This document shows, one piece after another, positions 53,601-62,212 of a stretch of 64,000 bases of DNA. Position 1 is the first letter of the stretch; each line of letters starts with the position of its first letter. The notes under the pieces were generated by a model. The model was not told the origin of the DNA. It ran no database searches and worked only from the letters and a program-made list of their open reading frames with translations. Source of the stretch: Bradyrhizobium sp. Ash2021 (GTDB lineage Bacteria > Pseudomonadota > Alphaproteobacteria > Rhizobiales > Xanthobacteraceae); contig NZ_CP100604.1 of NCBI RefSeq assembly GCF_031202265.1, positions 4,198,501 to 4,262,500 of the forward strand. The letters run 5' to 3'. Position numbers and translations under genes: made by a program.

Positions 53601-54098
53601 TTACTCCTCAACCGCTGCGGTTGCTTCGTCGTCACGTGGCCGACGCGGGCCACGGTCGCCGCGGAAGCCGCCGCCGTCGCCGCCACGGAAACCACCACCT
53701 TCGCGGTCGCCCCGGAAACCGCCATCGCGGTCGCCGCGGAAACCACCGCCGCGATCGTCGCGCTCGCGGTCACGATCGGCCTTGCGCATCATGGCCGAGG
53801 GACCTTCCTCGTGCTCTTCGACGCGAACGGTGAGATAGCGAATCACGTCTTCGCTGATCCGCTCCTGGCGCTCGATCTCCGTGACCGCAGCCGACGGCGC
53901 GTCGATGTTCAGCAGCACGAAATGCGCCTTGCGATTCTTGTTCATGCGATAGGTGAGCGAGCGTACGCCCCAGTTTTCCATCTTCACGACCTTGCCGCCG
54001 AGACCTTCGACGATGCCGGTCATCTGGGTGGTCAGTTCTTCAACCTGCTGGGTGCTCGCATCCTGACGCGCGAGAAAAACATGCTCATAAAGAGGCAT
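53601..54098 (-). CDS. rpsF: 30S ribosomal protein S6 with Gly/Arg-rich tail
   Basis: 165 residues. The S6 core is residues 1 to about 98 ([60 protein letters not shown]). It is followed by a long Arg/Gly/Asp/Phe-rich tail with repeated GGFRGDR units (about five) that resembles RNA-binding RGG boxes. Alphaproteobacterial S6 proteins often carry charged tails. E. coli S6 carries poly-glutamate there instead. It is first in the ribosomal cluster, and the promoter should lie in 54099-54350. Confidence 0.95.
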   Translation of the reverse strand: MPLYEHVFLARQDASTQQVEELTTQMTGIVEGLGGKVVKMENWGVRSLTYRMNKNRKAHFVLLNIDAPSAAVTEIERQERISEDVIRYLTVRVEEHEEGPSAMMRKADRDRERDDRGGGFRGDRDGGFRGDREGGGFRGGDGGGFRGDRGPRRPRDDEATAAVEE

Positions 54099-54359
54099 GG
54101 GTGTCCTTTCCTGTGTTGGCGCGGTTCCCGGCGGCAAGCCCTTCGAGACCTCCGGAAAGGACTCGATAATGCTCAGAAGGCGGAAGCACGGGACGACGGG
54201 CCGACTGGCCCTGCCACATCAACATCACCGAAAAGGTGAAATTGCTGAGACCGTCCGTTCAGCTCCCGGCCGGGATCCACGGATGGCGCGGTTTATAAGG
54301 ATTTTGAGCGCCATGGCAAGGACGGAGAGGGTTTCGAATCTCCGATCTTGATTTATTTG

Positions 54360-54376
54360 TTTGTATGTCATACAAA
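54360..54376. promoter_or_regulatory. Probable TetR operator upstream of the desaturase-linked regulator
   Basis: TTTGTATG-T-CATACAAA is a perfect 8-bp inverted repeat around one base, ending 20 bases before the TetR start codon at 54397. Flanking TTATTTG and CAAATAA extend the symmetry. Its A+T-rich sequence and position fit autoregulation. Confidence 0.65.
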
Positions 54377-54396
54377 TAATGGACGAGAGGGGTAAA

Positions 54397-55113
54397 ATGG
54401 CTCCCAAGTCCGTCCAATCCGCTCCGGAAATGCCGGCCGACGATCCCAGACACGCCACCCGCGCGACCCGGACCGCCGGGCGCCAGATGCGCTCGCGCCT
54501 GCTCGACGGCGCCAGCCGCCTGTTCAGGGAGCGTGGCCTGGCCGGAACCTCGATCTCGGATATCGCGGCGGCGGCCGACGCGTTTCCGAGCCAGATCACC
54601 TATTACTTCCGGACCAAGGAAGCGCTGTTCGTCGAGGCCGCCTGCCGCGAGATGCTGTACGTGGCGCGCGCGGCCGAGCAGGCAGCATCGCAGGCCCTCA
54701 CGCCGCGGGATTACACGCGTGCGCTGGTTGAGACCGTCACGGGGACGGATTCGGTTGCCTTCTTTACCGAGGCGCTGACGCTGACCCGGCGCCGCCAGGA
54801 TCTCGCGCCGCTGGTGGAGCGCACCATCGAGCGGCTGCACGGCGAGGGGATGCGCGCCTATGCCGGCCAGATCGAGCGGCACGGCTGGAAAAGCTTGCGC
54901 GACCCCGACGCAAGTTCGCGGCGGTTCTGGGCGGTCGCGATCGGCGTGATGGTCGAGGGCCATGCGATGGGCCGTTCGGCCGAGGAAATGTGCGGCGAGA
55001 TGCTGCGCGTGCTGGGCGATCAGGCGACGGCAAAACCCGCAAGCGAGGCGGCCGGGCTGCGCCTCGTTGGCGACCGCGACGCCTCCGATTTCTGCAACCG
55101 ACGACATAGGTAA
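54397..55113 (+). CDS. TetR/AcrR family regulator, 3' end replaced by IS sequence
   Basis: 238 residues as read. The N-terminal TetR helix-turn-helix is SRLLDGASRLFRERGLAGTS, ISDIAAAADAFPSQITYYF, RTKEALF, followed by a normal-looking ligand domain (AIGVMVEGHAMGRSAEEM). GAGAGGGG lies before the ATG at 54397. The last four residues and the TAA stop come from the left end of the IS481-type element, so the native C-terminus has been cut by an unknown, probably short, length. It may originally have been next to the desaturase gene, the likely target. Whether the shortened protein works is open. Confidence 0.85.
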   Translation: MAPKSVQSAPEMPADDPRHATRATRTAGRQMRSRLLDGASRLFRERGLAGTSISDIAAAADAFPSQITYYFRTKEALFVEAACREMLYVARAAEQAASQALTPRDYTRALVETVTGTDSVAFFTEALTLTRRRQDLAPLVERTIERLHGEGMRAYAGQIERHGWKSLRDPDASSRRFWAVAIGVMVEGHAMGRSAEEMCGEMLRVLGDQATAKPASEAAGLRLVGDRDASDFCNRRHR

Positions 55114-56453
55114 CAGTTCAGCCCGACGACATAGGTAACACAATTCTCGTTTCGTTCAGGTCTGCTGTTTTTGTGGCTGTGGACCCTGTGGGCGATGCTC
55201 TTGCATCGTCCACAAGTCCACAGGCCTGTTTGGGTTTTCGCAGGCGGTCGTCGCGGTGGGCGATCGTGCCGAGCACGATCGGGCCGTAGCAGACCGTCCA
55301 TCCAGCGGCATCGTGTTCGCAGAGGCCGACCGGCTCGCCGATCAAGGCCCCGCTGATGTAGATCGTTTGGCCCTGCCATTTGATCTCGCCGTTATGACGC
55401 ACCCGCCGCACTTCGCAGTCACCGTATTCCGGCTCGCGCAAGACGCCGTCGAAGCGGCGCGGCGAGGAGGTATAGTGATCGGCCGGCGTGTCATCGTCGA
55501 GCGACTCGTGCGGACGCTGTTCGTTGTAGATGCGCTGGAAGTTCCGCAAGCGCTTGAGCTGCTCGCGCAGGCTGTGCGCCGGTGGACTGGCGGTGTCCTG
55601 CAACAGCGTCAGATGCATCCGCTCGTGGCGGCCATTCTGCTGCGGTTTGCCGGGCGCAATCCGCTCCGGCAGCACGCCCGCCTTGATCACCTTGACCGAC
55701 AGTTGCGAAAGCCCGCCGGCACCGCGCGACGCAAAGGGCGGACCGTTGTCGGAACGCAGCCGATGCGGCAGGCCGAACTCGCGGAAGGCGGCCTCCACGA
55801 CCGGCCAGACGTGCGCGGTATCGGTACGCGTCATCGCCTGGCAGCGCAGCAGATACCGGCTATGGGCATCGGTCAGCGTCAGCGGTTCGCAGCATTTGCC
55901 GTCCCCCGTCATGAACCAGCCCTTGAAGTCGATGCACCACACCTCGTTGGCTGCCGTGCATTCCGCAAACGGTGCGCTCGAGGGCGGGCTGCGGCGGCGC
56001 AGCTTCCGCTTTACCGTCAATCCCTGGCGGTCGAACAAGGCTCCGATCGTGCTCGCCGCAGGCCATTCGAGCGCCGGCGCCCGACGTTCCAGAAAAGCCA
56101 GAACCTTCCGGGGTCCCCAACTCGGATGCGCCCGCCGCACCGCAAGGCAGCGTTCGGCGATCTCCTCGCCAATCGCCTGGGGATGATGCAGCGGCGCACG
56201 TGGGCGGTCCCACAGACCCTCAACACCGGCTTCCTGATAACGCTCAAGCCACTTGTATCCGACCCTTCGGCTCACGCCGAACCGCCGGCATACCGCCGCA
56301 AACGACTCCTCGTGCTCCTCCGCCGCAATCACAAAGCGCATCCGCTCGTCCACCGCACAGGTCTCCATCCAAACCATCGGCAAGGCCCTCCCTGCCGATC
56401 ACTTGACCTGTTACCCATGTCGCCGGTCTATTGTGTTACCTATGTAGCCGGTT
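55096..56453. mobile_element. IS481-type insertion sequence
   Basis: About 1.36 kb, with one complete DDE transposase gene. Each end carries two tandem copies of a roughly 17-base motif. On the left AACCGACGACATAGGTAACA (55096-55115) is followed by CCGACGACATAGGTAACA; the right end has the inverted counterparts TGTTACCCATGTCGCCGG and TGTTACCTATGTAGCCGGTT (to 56453). No target duplication is evident in the immediate flanks, so the exact borders are uncertain by a few bases. It sits between the TetR gene and the desaturase gene. Confidence 0.85.
55118..56383 (-). CDS. IS481-family transposase
   Basis: 421 residues. The N-terminal helix-turn-helix is ERMRFVIAAEEHEESFAAVC, RRFGVSRRVGYKWLERY. An integrase-core catalytic domain has D152 (WCIDFKGWF), D212 (RLRSDNGPPF) and E254 (PQQNGRHERMH), so the DDE triad is complete. 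A C-terminal beta segment (RRVRHNGEIKWQGQTIYISG) is typical of long IS481 transposases. No frameshift is seen and the gene appears intact. Confidence 0.92.
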   Translation of the reverse strand: MPMVWMETCAVDERMRFVIAAEEHEESFAAVCRRFGVSRRVGYKWLERYQEAGVEGLWDRPRAPLHHPQAIGEEIAERCLAVRRAHPSWGPRKVLAFLERRAPALEWPAASTIGALFDRQGLTVKRKLRRRSPPSSAPFAECTAANEVWCIDFKGWFMTGDGKCCEPLTLTDAHSRYLLRCQAMTRTDTAHVWPVVEAAFREFGLPHRLRSDNGPPFASRGAGGLSQLSVKVIKAGVLPERIAPGKPQQNGRHERMHLTLLQDTASPPAHSLREQLKRLRNFQRIYNEQRPHESLDDDTPADHYTSSPRRFDGVLREPEYGDCEVRRVRHNGEIKWQGQTIYISGALIGEPVGLCEHDAAGWTVCYGPIVLGTIAHRDDRLRKPKQACGLVDDARASPTGSTATKTADLNETRIVLPMSSG

Positions 56454-56491
56454 TGGACCGATTCAGATTCACCCGACGGGGAGAGATCATC

Positions 56492-57517
56492 ATGACCGCG
56501 CTTCGCATGCGGGCCCGCGACTTTCTGAACGAGGATCAATTGATCGCCGTCCGCCGGCGCGTGACGTGGAAGGGCGCAGCCCTGATCGCGCATGCGTGGG
56601 CGTTGATATTGGGCTCGATCGCGCTGGTGGCGTGGTGGCCCAATCCGCTGACCTTTCTGCTGGCGGTGGGCATCATTGGCTCGCGCCAGCTCGGGCTCGC
56701 GATCCTGATGCATGACGGCGCGCATGGCTGTCTGTCGGCGGACGAGAAGGTCAACCTGACGCTGAGCCAATGGTTCTGCGCCTATCCGATCTTTGCCGAG
56801 ACCCGCGCCTATCGCCGCTATCACCTGCAGCACCATGCGCGCACGCAGCAGGATGACGATCCGGATCTCGTACTGTCGGCGCCGTTTCCGATCACCGGGA
56901 TGAGCTATCGCCGCAAGTTCGTCCGCGATATCACCGGGCAGACCGGCTACCAGCAGCGCAAGGCGCAGTTGTTGAATGCGCTCGGGCCGAAGGAATGGCC
57001 GATCACGCAGCGCGCCGCGCATTTCCGCGAGAAGCTTGGTCCGCAGTTTGCCGTCAACGCCGTGCTCTTCGCAGGCCTCGCGGCCGCCGGCGTGTGGTGG
57101 GCCTATCCGCTGTTATGGCTTTTGCCGCTGCTTACCTGGCAGATGGTCATCACCCGCATCCGCAACATCGCCGAACATGCCGTCGTTCCAGACTCGGCCG
57201 ATCCCTTACGCAATACGCGCACCACGCACGCGAATTTCCTGGAGCGGCTGTTCATCGCGCCGTATTACGTCAATTATCACCTTGAGCATCATCTGCTGTT
57301 CTATGTGCCCTGCTACAACCTGCCGCGCGTCCACCGGATTCTCAGCGAAAGCCGGTACGCGGACCGGATGGAGGTGCAGCCCAACTACGCTGCCGTGCTG
57401 CGGCTGGCGACCGCCAAGCCCGACCACGAGGATCGGCCGGGAGAATTGGCTAGCAGCGTGCGCCGCGCACGCGCCGGCGCCGAGGTTGGCGGGGATCAAA
57501 AGGCGGGCGGATTCTAG
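56492..57517 (+). CDS. Membrane fatty acid desaturase family protein
   Basis: 341 residues. Three histidine boxes of di-iron membrane desaturases are HDGAH (H74-H78), HLQHHARTQ (H111-H115) and HLEHHLLFYVP (about 263). Two hydrophobic hairpins separate them. GGGGAGAG precedes the ATG at 56492. The enzyme inserts a double bond into an acyl chain, or hydroxylates or desaturates a related lipid; the exact substrate is unknown. An IS lies 38 bases upstream, so the native promoter or the linkage to the TetR gene has been changed. Confidence 0.92.
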   Translation: MTALRMRARDFLNEDQLIAVRRRVTWKGAALIAHAWALILGSIALVAWWPNPLTFLLAVGIIGSRQLGLAILMHDGAHGCLSADEKVNLTLSQWFCAYPIFAETRAYRRYHLQHHARTQQDDDPDLVLSAPFPITGMSYRRKFVRDITGQTGYQQRKAQLLNALGPKEWPITQRAAHFREKLGPQFAVNAVLFAGLAAAGVWWAYPLLWLLPLLTWQMVITRIRNIAEHAVVPDSADPLRNTRTTHANFLERLFIAPYYVNYHLEHHLLFYVPCYNLPRVHRILSESRYADRMEVQPNYAAVLRLATAKPDHEDRPGELASSVRRARAGAEVGGDQKAGGF

Positions 57518-58371
57518 CAAGCCAGCGCCGGAGCCTTCGCCATGGGGGCAAGAGTCACCAATTCGACGCCGGAAGTGTGGATCACGAAACCGCCCTTGCC
57601 GCGGCGTTTGGCCTCGTACATCGCGCGGTCGGCGGCGCTCAGCAATTCGTCGGCGGTAATCCCGTCACGTGGCGCAGACGCGAGGCCGATGCTCCGCTCG
57701 GAGTGGTGGAGGTCGAGCAGGATCTTGTGATTTTCCAGCAGCAGGAAAATCATCCCCGCGGTGTAGACCGGAGTTTGCAAGCCGATGAGAAACAGGAACG
57801 GGACCGGCGACAGGATCGTGGCCATGGCAAAGGGAAGTGTCAGGATGCAAATCAGGAGAATTCCGTAGCGCGGCGTTCCGGCGTTGCGCGAGGCAATTCC
57901 GCCGACCAAATTCGCAAGTCCGATGCCTGCCATCAAGGCCAGCGGCAAGATCCCCGATCCGACACATTGATAACAGCCGGCGGAAATCAGGATGACCGAT
58001 GTCAGCCCGGCCCAGATCGGCGTGATGTTCGGCGCGATCCGCCGGTCGGCTTTCGCCTGCGCGAGGGCTTTCATCATCAGGTAGATTCGGGTGCTGCCCA
58101 GAACGAGCTCCGCCAGCATCCAGGCATAGGCCCATGCGGCGCCGGTCAATGCGGCGGCAATCGATGCGATCAGCAAGGATGCCAGCACGGCCAGCACGAA
58201 CGTCCTGGTCTTGTTCGTCCTTTGTTGGAGCAACTCGTTGCGGATATCGTCGGGCAGCGGAAGCGGGCCGGCGAGCAACCAGTCGACGCAGCCTTGCAAT
58301 TGAAACCAAAGCCGCTGCGGTTGCGCGGCAGGAACGGAAGCTGTCGATGTCGGTGGGACTACAGACGCCAT
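57514..58371 (-). CDS. Membrane protein with truncated diguanylate cyclase (GGDEF core lost)
   Basis: 285 residues. Residues 1 to about 225 are a soluble leader (GCVDWLLAGPLPLPDDIRNE) and six membrane helices, as in MASE-type sensors of diguanylate cyclases. They end in a linker (LLENHKILLDLHHSE). The protein then jumps in frame, at 57691-57700, to RSIGLASAPRDGITADELLS and AADRAMYEAKRRGKGGF, which is the C-terminal end of a GGDEF domain. The catalytic half, including the GGDEF loop and N-terminal metal site, is absent, so no c-di-GMP synthesis is expected. It overlaps the desaturase gene end by four bases (convergent). Confidence 0.85.
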   Translation of the reverse strand: MASVVPPTSTASVPAAQPQRLWFQLQGCVDWLLAGPLPLPDDIRNELLQQRTNKTRTFVLAVLASLLIASIAAALTGAAWAYAWMLAELVLGSTRIYLMMKALAQAKADRRIAPNITPIWAGLTSVILISAGCYQCVGSGILPLALMAGIGLANLVGGIASRNAGTPRYGILLICILTLPFAMATILSPVPFLFLIGLQTPVYTAGMIFLLLENHKILLDLHHSERSIGLASAPRDGITADELLSAADRAMYEAKRRGKGGFVIHTSGVELVTLAPMAKAPALAC

Positions 58372-58547
58372 TGTCCCAGTTTCGGCATCCGGTATTTAAG
58401 ACCGCTTAAGCGCAACGGCGAAGTTCCGGACAGCGTAAACATTCTGCCTGCAAGGCGATTGCTTGTGCGATTGCACCGTCCGTCCGGCTTGACAGCGCGG
58501 CGAAAGCCGGTGTCTTACGGCTGCACTTGAGGGAGTTTTCAGCAAAA

Positions 58548-59507
58548 ATGACGGCAGCATTTACTTTTCCGGGCCAGGGGTCGCAGGCCGTCGGCATGGG
58601 CAAGGCTCTGGCGGAGGCCTATCCGGCCGCGCGGGCCGTGTTCGACGAGGTCGATGCGGCACTGGGCGAGAAGCTGACGGCGATCATCTGGGATGGCCCG
58701 GCCGAGACCCTGCAGCTCACCGAAAACGCCCAGCCGGCCCTGATGGCGGTCTCGATCGCGACCCTGCGCGTGCTGGAGACGGAGGCCGGTTTTTCGGTCG
58801 GGCGCGATGCCGCCTACGTCGCCGGGCATTCGCTCGGCGAATATTCCGCATTGGCCGCGGCCGGCAGCCTCAGCGTCAGCGATACCGCGCGGCTGCTGCG
58901 TATCCGCGGGCTGGCCATGCAGAAAGCGGTGCCGGTCGGCGCCGGAGCCATGGCCGCCCTTCTCGGGCTCGATTATGAGGCGGCGGTGGCGGTCGCTGAC
59001 GAAGCGGCCCAGGGGCAGGTCTGCCAGGCCGCCAACGACAATGGCGGCGGGCAGGTCGTAGTGTCCGGCGACAAGGCAGCCGTCGAACGCGCGCTCGAGA
59101 TTGCCAAGACCAAGGGCGCCAAGCGCGCGATGCTGCTGCCGGTGTCGGCGCCATTCCATTGCAGGCTGATGCAGCCCGCCGCCGATGCGATGGCGAAGGC
59201 GCTGGCGGATGTGACGATCAAGCCGCCGGCAGCCCCGCTGGTGTCGAACGTGCTGGCTTCAGCGATCACCGATCCCGACGAGATTCGCCGCCGCCTGGTC
59301 GAGCAGGTCACGGGCACGGTGCGCTGGCGCGAGTCGGTTGCCTATATGGCCGCCCACGGCGTCACGCGATTCCTGGAAATCGGTGCCGGCAAGGTGCTGA
59401 GCGGGCTGGTCAAGCGCATCGCCGACGGCGCGGTGGGCGTGTCGGTCGGCGGCCCGAACGATATTGCCGCGGCAAAGGATGCGCTGGCGGCGGCGCATTC
59501 CGCATAA
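58548..59507 (+). CDS. fabD: Malonyl-CoA:ACP transacylase
   Basis: 319 residues. The catalytic serine is Ser95 in AGHSLGEYSAL, with FTFPGQGSQAVGMGK at the start and SAPFHCRLMQP providing the second catalytic histidine. FabD loads malonate onto ACP (acpP downstream) for fatty-acid synthesis. The ATG at 58548 begins MTAAFTFPG. It starts the fabD-fabG unit, with 10 bases to fabG. Confidence 0.96.
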   Translation: MTAAFTFPGQGSQAVGMGKALAEAYPAARAVFDEVDAALGEKLTAIIWDGPAETLQLTENAQPALMAVSIATLRVLETEAGFSVGRDAAYVAGHSLGEYSALAAAGSLSVSDTARLLRIRGLAMQKAVPVGAGAMAALLGLDYEAAVAVADEAAQGQVCQAANDNGGGQVVVSGDKAAVERALEIAKTKGAKRAMLLPVSAPFHCRLMQPAADAMAKALADVTIKPPAAPLVSNVLASAITDPDEIRRRLVEQVTGTVRWRESVAYMAAHGVTRFLEIGAGKVLSGLVKRIADGAVGVSVGGPNDIAAAKDALAAAHSA

Positions 59508-59517
59508 GGAGACATTG

Positions 59518-60255
59518 ATGTTCGATTTGACGGGCAGGACGGCGCTGGTGACGGGCGCGACCGGCGGCATCGGCGGCGCCATCGCGCAATCGTTGCATGC
59601 GCAGGGCGCGACGGTGGCGATCTCGGGCACGCGCCGCGAGGTGCTGGATACGTTCGCCGGCAAGCTTGGCGAGCGCGTCCACGTGCTGCCGTGCAATCTC
59701 TCCGACAGTGCCGAGGTCGAGGCCCTGGTGCCCGCAGCCGAAGCGGCGATGGGGCAGGTCGATATTCTCGTCGCCAATGCCGGAATCACCAAAGACAATC
59801 TGTTCGTGCAGTTGCGCGATGAGGATTGGGACGACGTCATCAGGGTCAATCTGACCGCGACCTTTCGCCTCGCTCGCGCGGCGACCAAATTGATGATGCG
59901 CAAGCGGTTCGGCCGCATCATCGCGATCACCTCGATCGTTGGCGTGACCGGCAATCCGGGGCAGGCCAATTACACCGCCTCCAAGGCCGGCATCATCGGC
60001 CTGATCAAGACGCTGGGCGCCGAATACGCCAAGCGCAACGTCACCGCCAATTGCATTGCGCCGGGATTCATCAAGACGCCGATGACGGACGCGCTCAACG
60101 ACAAGCAGCGCGAAACCATCCTCTCGAAGGTTCCTGCAGCGCGGCTGGGGACGCCGGAGGATATCGCCGCGGCGGCGGTCTATCTCGCCTCCAATGAGGC
60201 AGCCTACGTGACCGGGCAGACGATCCACGTCAATGGCGGAATGGCCATGTTTTGA
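59518..60255 (+). CDS. fabG: 3-oxoacyl-ACP reductase
   Basis: 245 residues, SDR fold. The cofactor loop is VTGATGGIGGAIA, with NAGITKDN, Ser139 in AITSIVG and Y152/K156 in NYTASKAG. The NADPH-dependent reduction of 3-ketoacyl-ACP is the third step of the elongation cycle. Preceded by fabD with AAGGAGAC upstream of the ATG; followed by a terminator-like hairpin before acpP. Confidence 0.96.
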   Translation: MFDLTGRTALVTGATGGIGGAIAQSLHAQGATVAISGTRREVLDTFAGKLGERVHVLPCNLSDSAEVEALVPAAEAAMGQVDILVANAGITKDNLFVQLRDEDWDDVIRVNLTATFRLARAATKLMMRKRFGRIIAITSIVGVTGNPGQANYTASKAGIIGLIKTLGAEYAKRNVTANCIAPGFIKTPMTDALNDKQRETILSKVPAARLGTPEDIAAAAVYLASNEAAYVTGQTIHVNGGMAMF

Positions 60256-60264
60256 GCCGGTTAC

Positions 60265-60291
60265 CGGCCGCTTCGATCCGTCGAACGGCCG
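60265..60291 (+). terminator. Hairpin after fabG
   Basis: CGGCCGCTTCGA (60265-60276) pairs with TCGAACGGCCG (60281-60291), one base bulged, with a four-base loop, followed by TTTCGGG. It is positioned nine bases after the fabG stop. The remaining 270 bases to acpP (60292-60561) hold no gene I trust and should contain the acpP promoter. Confidence 0.5.
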
Positions 60292-60561
60292 TTTCGGGCA
60301 ACCGAGCGAGGCGTGTAGTCAAGGTCAGGGAAGTATGATAACCGAACCATCAGCGGATGGGCAAACAAGGCCATTGCAGGAATTTGAATCCCTGTATATT
60401 GGCGTGGCGACACCTGCCGTTCGCCGGGCCTTTGTCGGCTACCACCGGGCCGAATCAAGTCTATGCGCGATTGCGAAGGAAGTTTAACGACCACGATGGC
60501 TCGTATCGTCTCTAGTGGCGTCTTGGGGTCGGGTCCAATGGAACAAGCACGAGGTTGAACG

Positions 60562-60801
60562 ATGAGTGAGATTGGCGAGCGGGTTAAGAAGATTGTGGTC
60601 GAGCACCTCGGTGTCGAACCAGACAAGGTGGTTGACGCTGCAAGTTTCATCGACGACCTCGGCGCCGACAGTCTCGACACCGTCGAGCTTGTAATGGCAT
60701 TTGAAGAAGAGTTCGGTTGCGAAATTCCCGACGACGCCGCAGAGACGATTTTGACCGTCGGCGACGCGACGAAGTTTCTCGAAAAGAACGCAAAAAGCTG
60801 A
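60562..60801 (+). CDS. acpP: Acyl carrier protein
   Basis: 79 residues, acidic and helical. The phosphopantetheine attachment serine is Ser37 in [18 protein letters not shown]. It carries growing acyl chains for FabD/FabG/FabF. It lies alone between hairpin DNA and fabF, 97 bases upstream of fabF. High expression is usual for this gene. Confidence 0.97.
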   Translation: MSEIGERVKKIVVEHLGVEPDKVVDAASFIDDLGADSLDTVELVMAFEEEFGCEIPDDAAETILTVGDATKFLEKNAKS

Positions 60802-60898
60802 CGCCCCGCGCGGTGCGCATTGAAGCCGGACGGGCCGTGGTCGAACGGTCCCCCGGTTTCTTGTTATGGGCGGCCTTTTGCGGGCTGGAGTTTTTGAT

Positions 60899-62164
60899 AT
60901 GAGGCGGGTCGTCGTCACTGGGCTGGGCATGGTTACGCCTCTCGGCTGCGGCGTCGACGCAACCTGGAAGCGTATCCTGAACGGCCAGAGCGGCGCCAGG
61001 AAGATCGAGACTTTCGAGGTCGCCGATCTCTCCAGCCGGATTGCCTGCGTGATTCCGCGTGGCGACGGCTCTGACGGCAGCTTCAATCCCGACCAGTGGA
61101 TGGAGCCGAAGGACCAGCGCAAGGTCGACGATTTCATCATCTTCGCGATGTGCGCTGCGCGCCAGGCGCTCGATGATGCCGATTGGCATCCCTCCACCGA
61201 AGAGGACAAGTGCGCGACCGGCACCCTGATCGGCTCGGGGATCGGCGGCCTGTCCGGCATTGCCGATACCGCCCTGCTGCTCAAGGAGCGTGGACCGCGC
61301 AAGGTCTCGCCGTTCTTCATTCCGGGGCGTCTGATCAATCTGGCTTCCGGCTATGTTTCGATCGAGCACGGCCTCAAGGGCCCCAATCATTCGGTGGTGA
61401 CCGCGTGTTCGACCGGGGCGCACGCGATCGGCGACGCGAGCCGGCTGATTTCGCTCGGCGATGCCGAGGTGATGGTGGCGGGCGGAACGGAATCGCCGAT
61501 TTGCCGGCTGGCGATGGCGGGATTTTGCGCGGCGCGGGCGCTGTCGACCGGTTTCAACGAAACGCCGCAAAGGGCCTCGCGTCCCTACGACAAGGATCGC
61601 GACGGCTTTGTCATGGGCGAGGGCGCCGGCATCGTGGTGCTCGAGGAATACGAGCACGCCAAGAAGCGCGGTGCGAAGATTTACGCCGAGGTGACCGGCT
61701 ACGGACTGTCCGGCGACGCCTATCACATCACCTCGCCGGCGCCGGACGGCGACGGCGGTTTCCGCAGCATGAGTGCGGCGCTGAAGCGCGCCGGAATCAC
61801 GGCTTCCGATATCGACTACATCAATGCGCACGGCACCTCGACGCAGATCGGCGACGAGATCGAGCTCGGTGCGGTAGAGCGGCTGCTCGGCAACGCAACC
61901 TCGAAGGTGTCGATGTCGTCGACCAAATCGTCGACCGGGCATCTGCTGGGCGCGGCCGGCGCGATCGAGGCGATTTTCAGCATTCTTGCGATTCGCGATA
62001 ACATCGCGCCACCGACCATCAATCTCGAAAATCCGTCGGTGGAAACGACGATCGATCTGGTGCCGCAATCGGCGCGTAAACGCGAGATCAATATCGCGCT
62101 GTCGAATTCCTTCGGTTTCGGGGGCACCAACGCTTCCGTGATCGTTCAGCGCGTGACTGGTTAG
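60899..62164 (+). CDS. fabF: Beta-ketoacyl-ACP synthase II
   Basis: 421 residues, thiolase-fold condensing enzyme. The Cys-His-His triad is C170 (TACSTGAHA), H311 (NAHGTSTQ) and H348 (SSTGHLLGAAG). It elongates acyl-ACP with malonyl-ACP, including the palmitoleate to cis-vaccenate step. The ATG at 60899 (MRRVVVTGLGMVTPLG) is preferred over an in-frame upstream start. It is followed by palindromic repeat DNA and mltG. Confidence 0.96.
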   Translation: MRRVVVTGLGMVTPLGCGVDATWKRILNGQSGARKIETFEVADLSSRIACVIPRGDGSDGSFNPDQWMEPKDQRKVDDFIIFAMCAARQALDDADWHPSTEEDKCATGTLIGSGIGGLSGIADTALLLKERGPRKVSPFFIPGRLINLASGYVSIEHGLKGPNHSVVTACSTGAHAIGDASRLISLGDAEVMVAGGTESPICRLAMAGFCAARALSTGFNETPQRASRPYDKDRDGFVMGEGAGIVVLEEYEHAKKRGAKIYAEVTGYGLSGDAYHITSPAPDGDGGFRSMSAALKRAGITASDIDYINAHGTSTQIGDEIELGAVERLLGNATSKVSMSSTKSSTGHLLGAAGAIEAIFSILAIRDNIAPPTINLENPSVETTIDLVPQSARKREINIALSNSFGFGGTNASVIVQRVTG

Positions 62165-62212
62165 CGGGTGTTAAGAGCGTCTCCACCGTTTTGCCGTATT
62201 CGGCGATGACTC

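Noticed and set aside
55256..56491. Plus-strand frame running through the IS into the desaturase gene (753 codons)
   Set aside because: The first two thirds are antisense to the transposase. The desaturase has its own Shine-Dalgarno and start at 56492, so no fusion protein is claimed.
60335..60487. Fifty-codon plus-strand frame between fabG and acpP
   Set aside because: Shine-Dalgarno spacing is poor and the peptide has no recognisable character; the region is better explained as the acpP upstream region.
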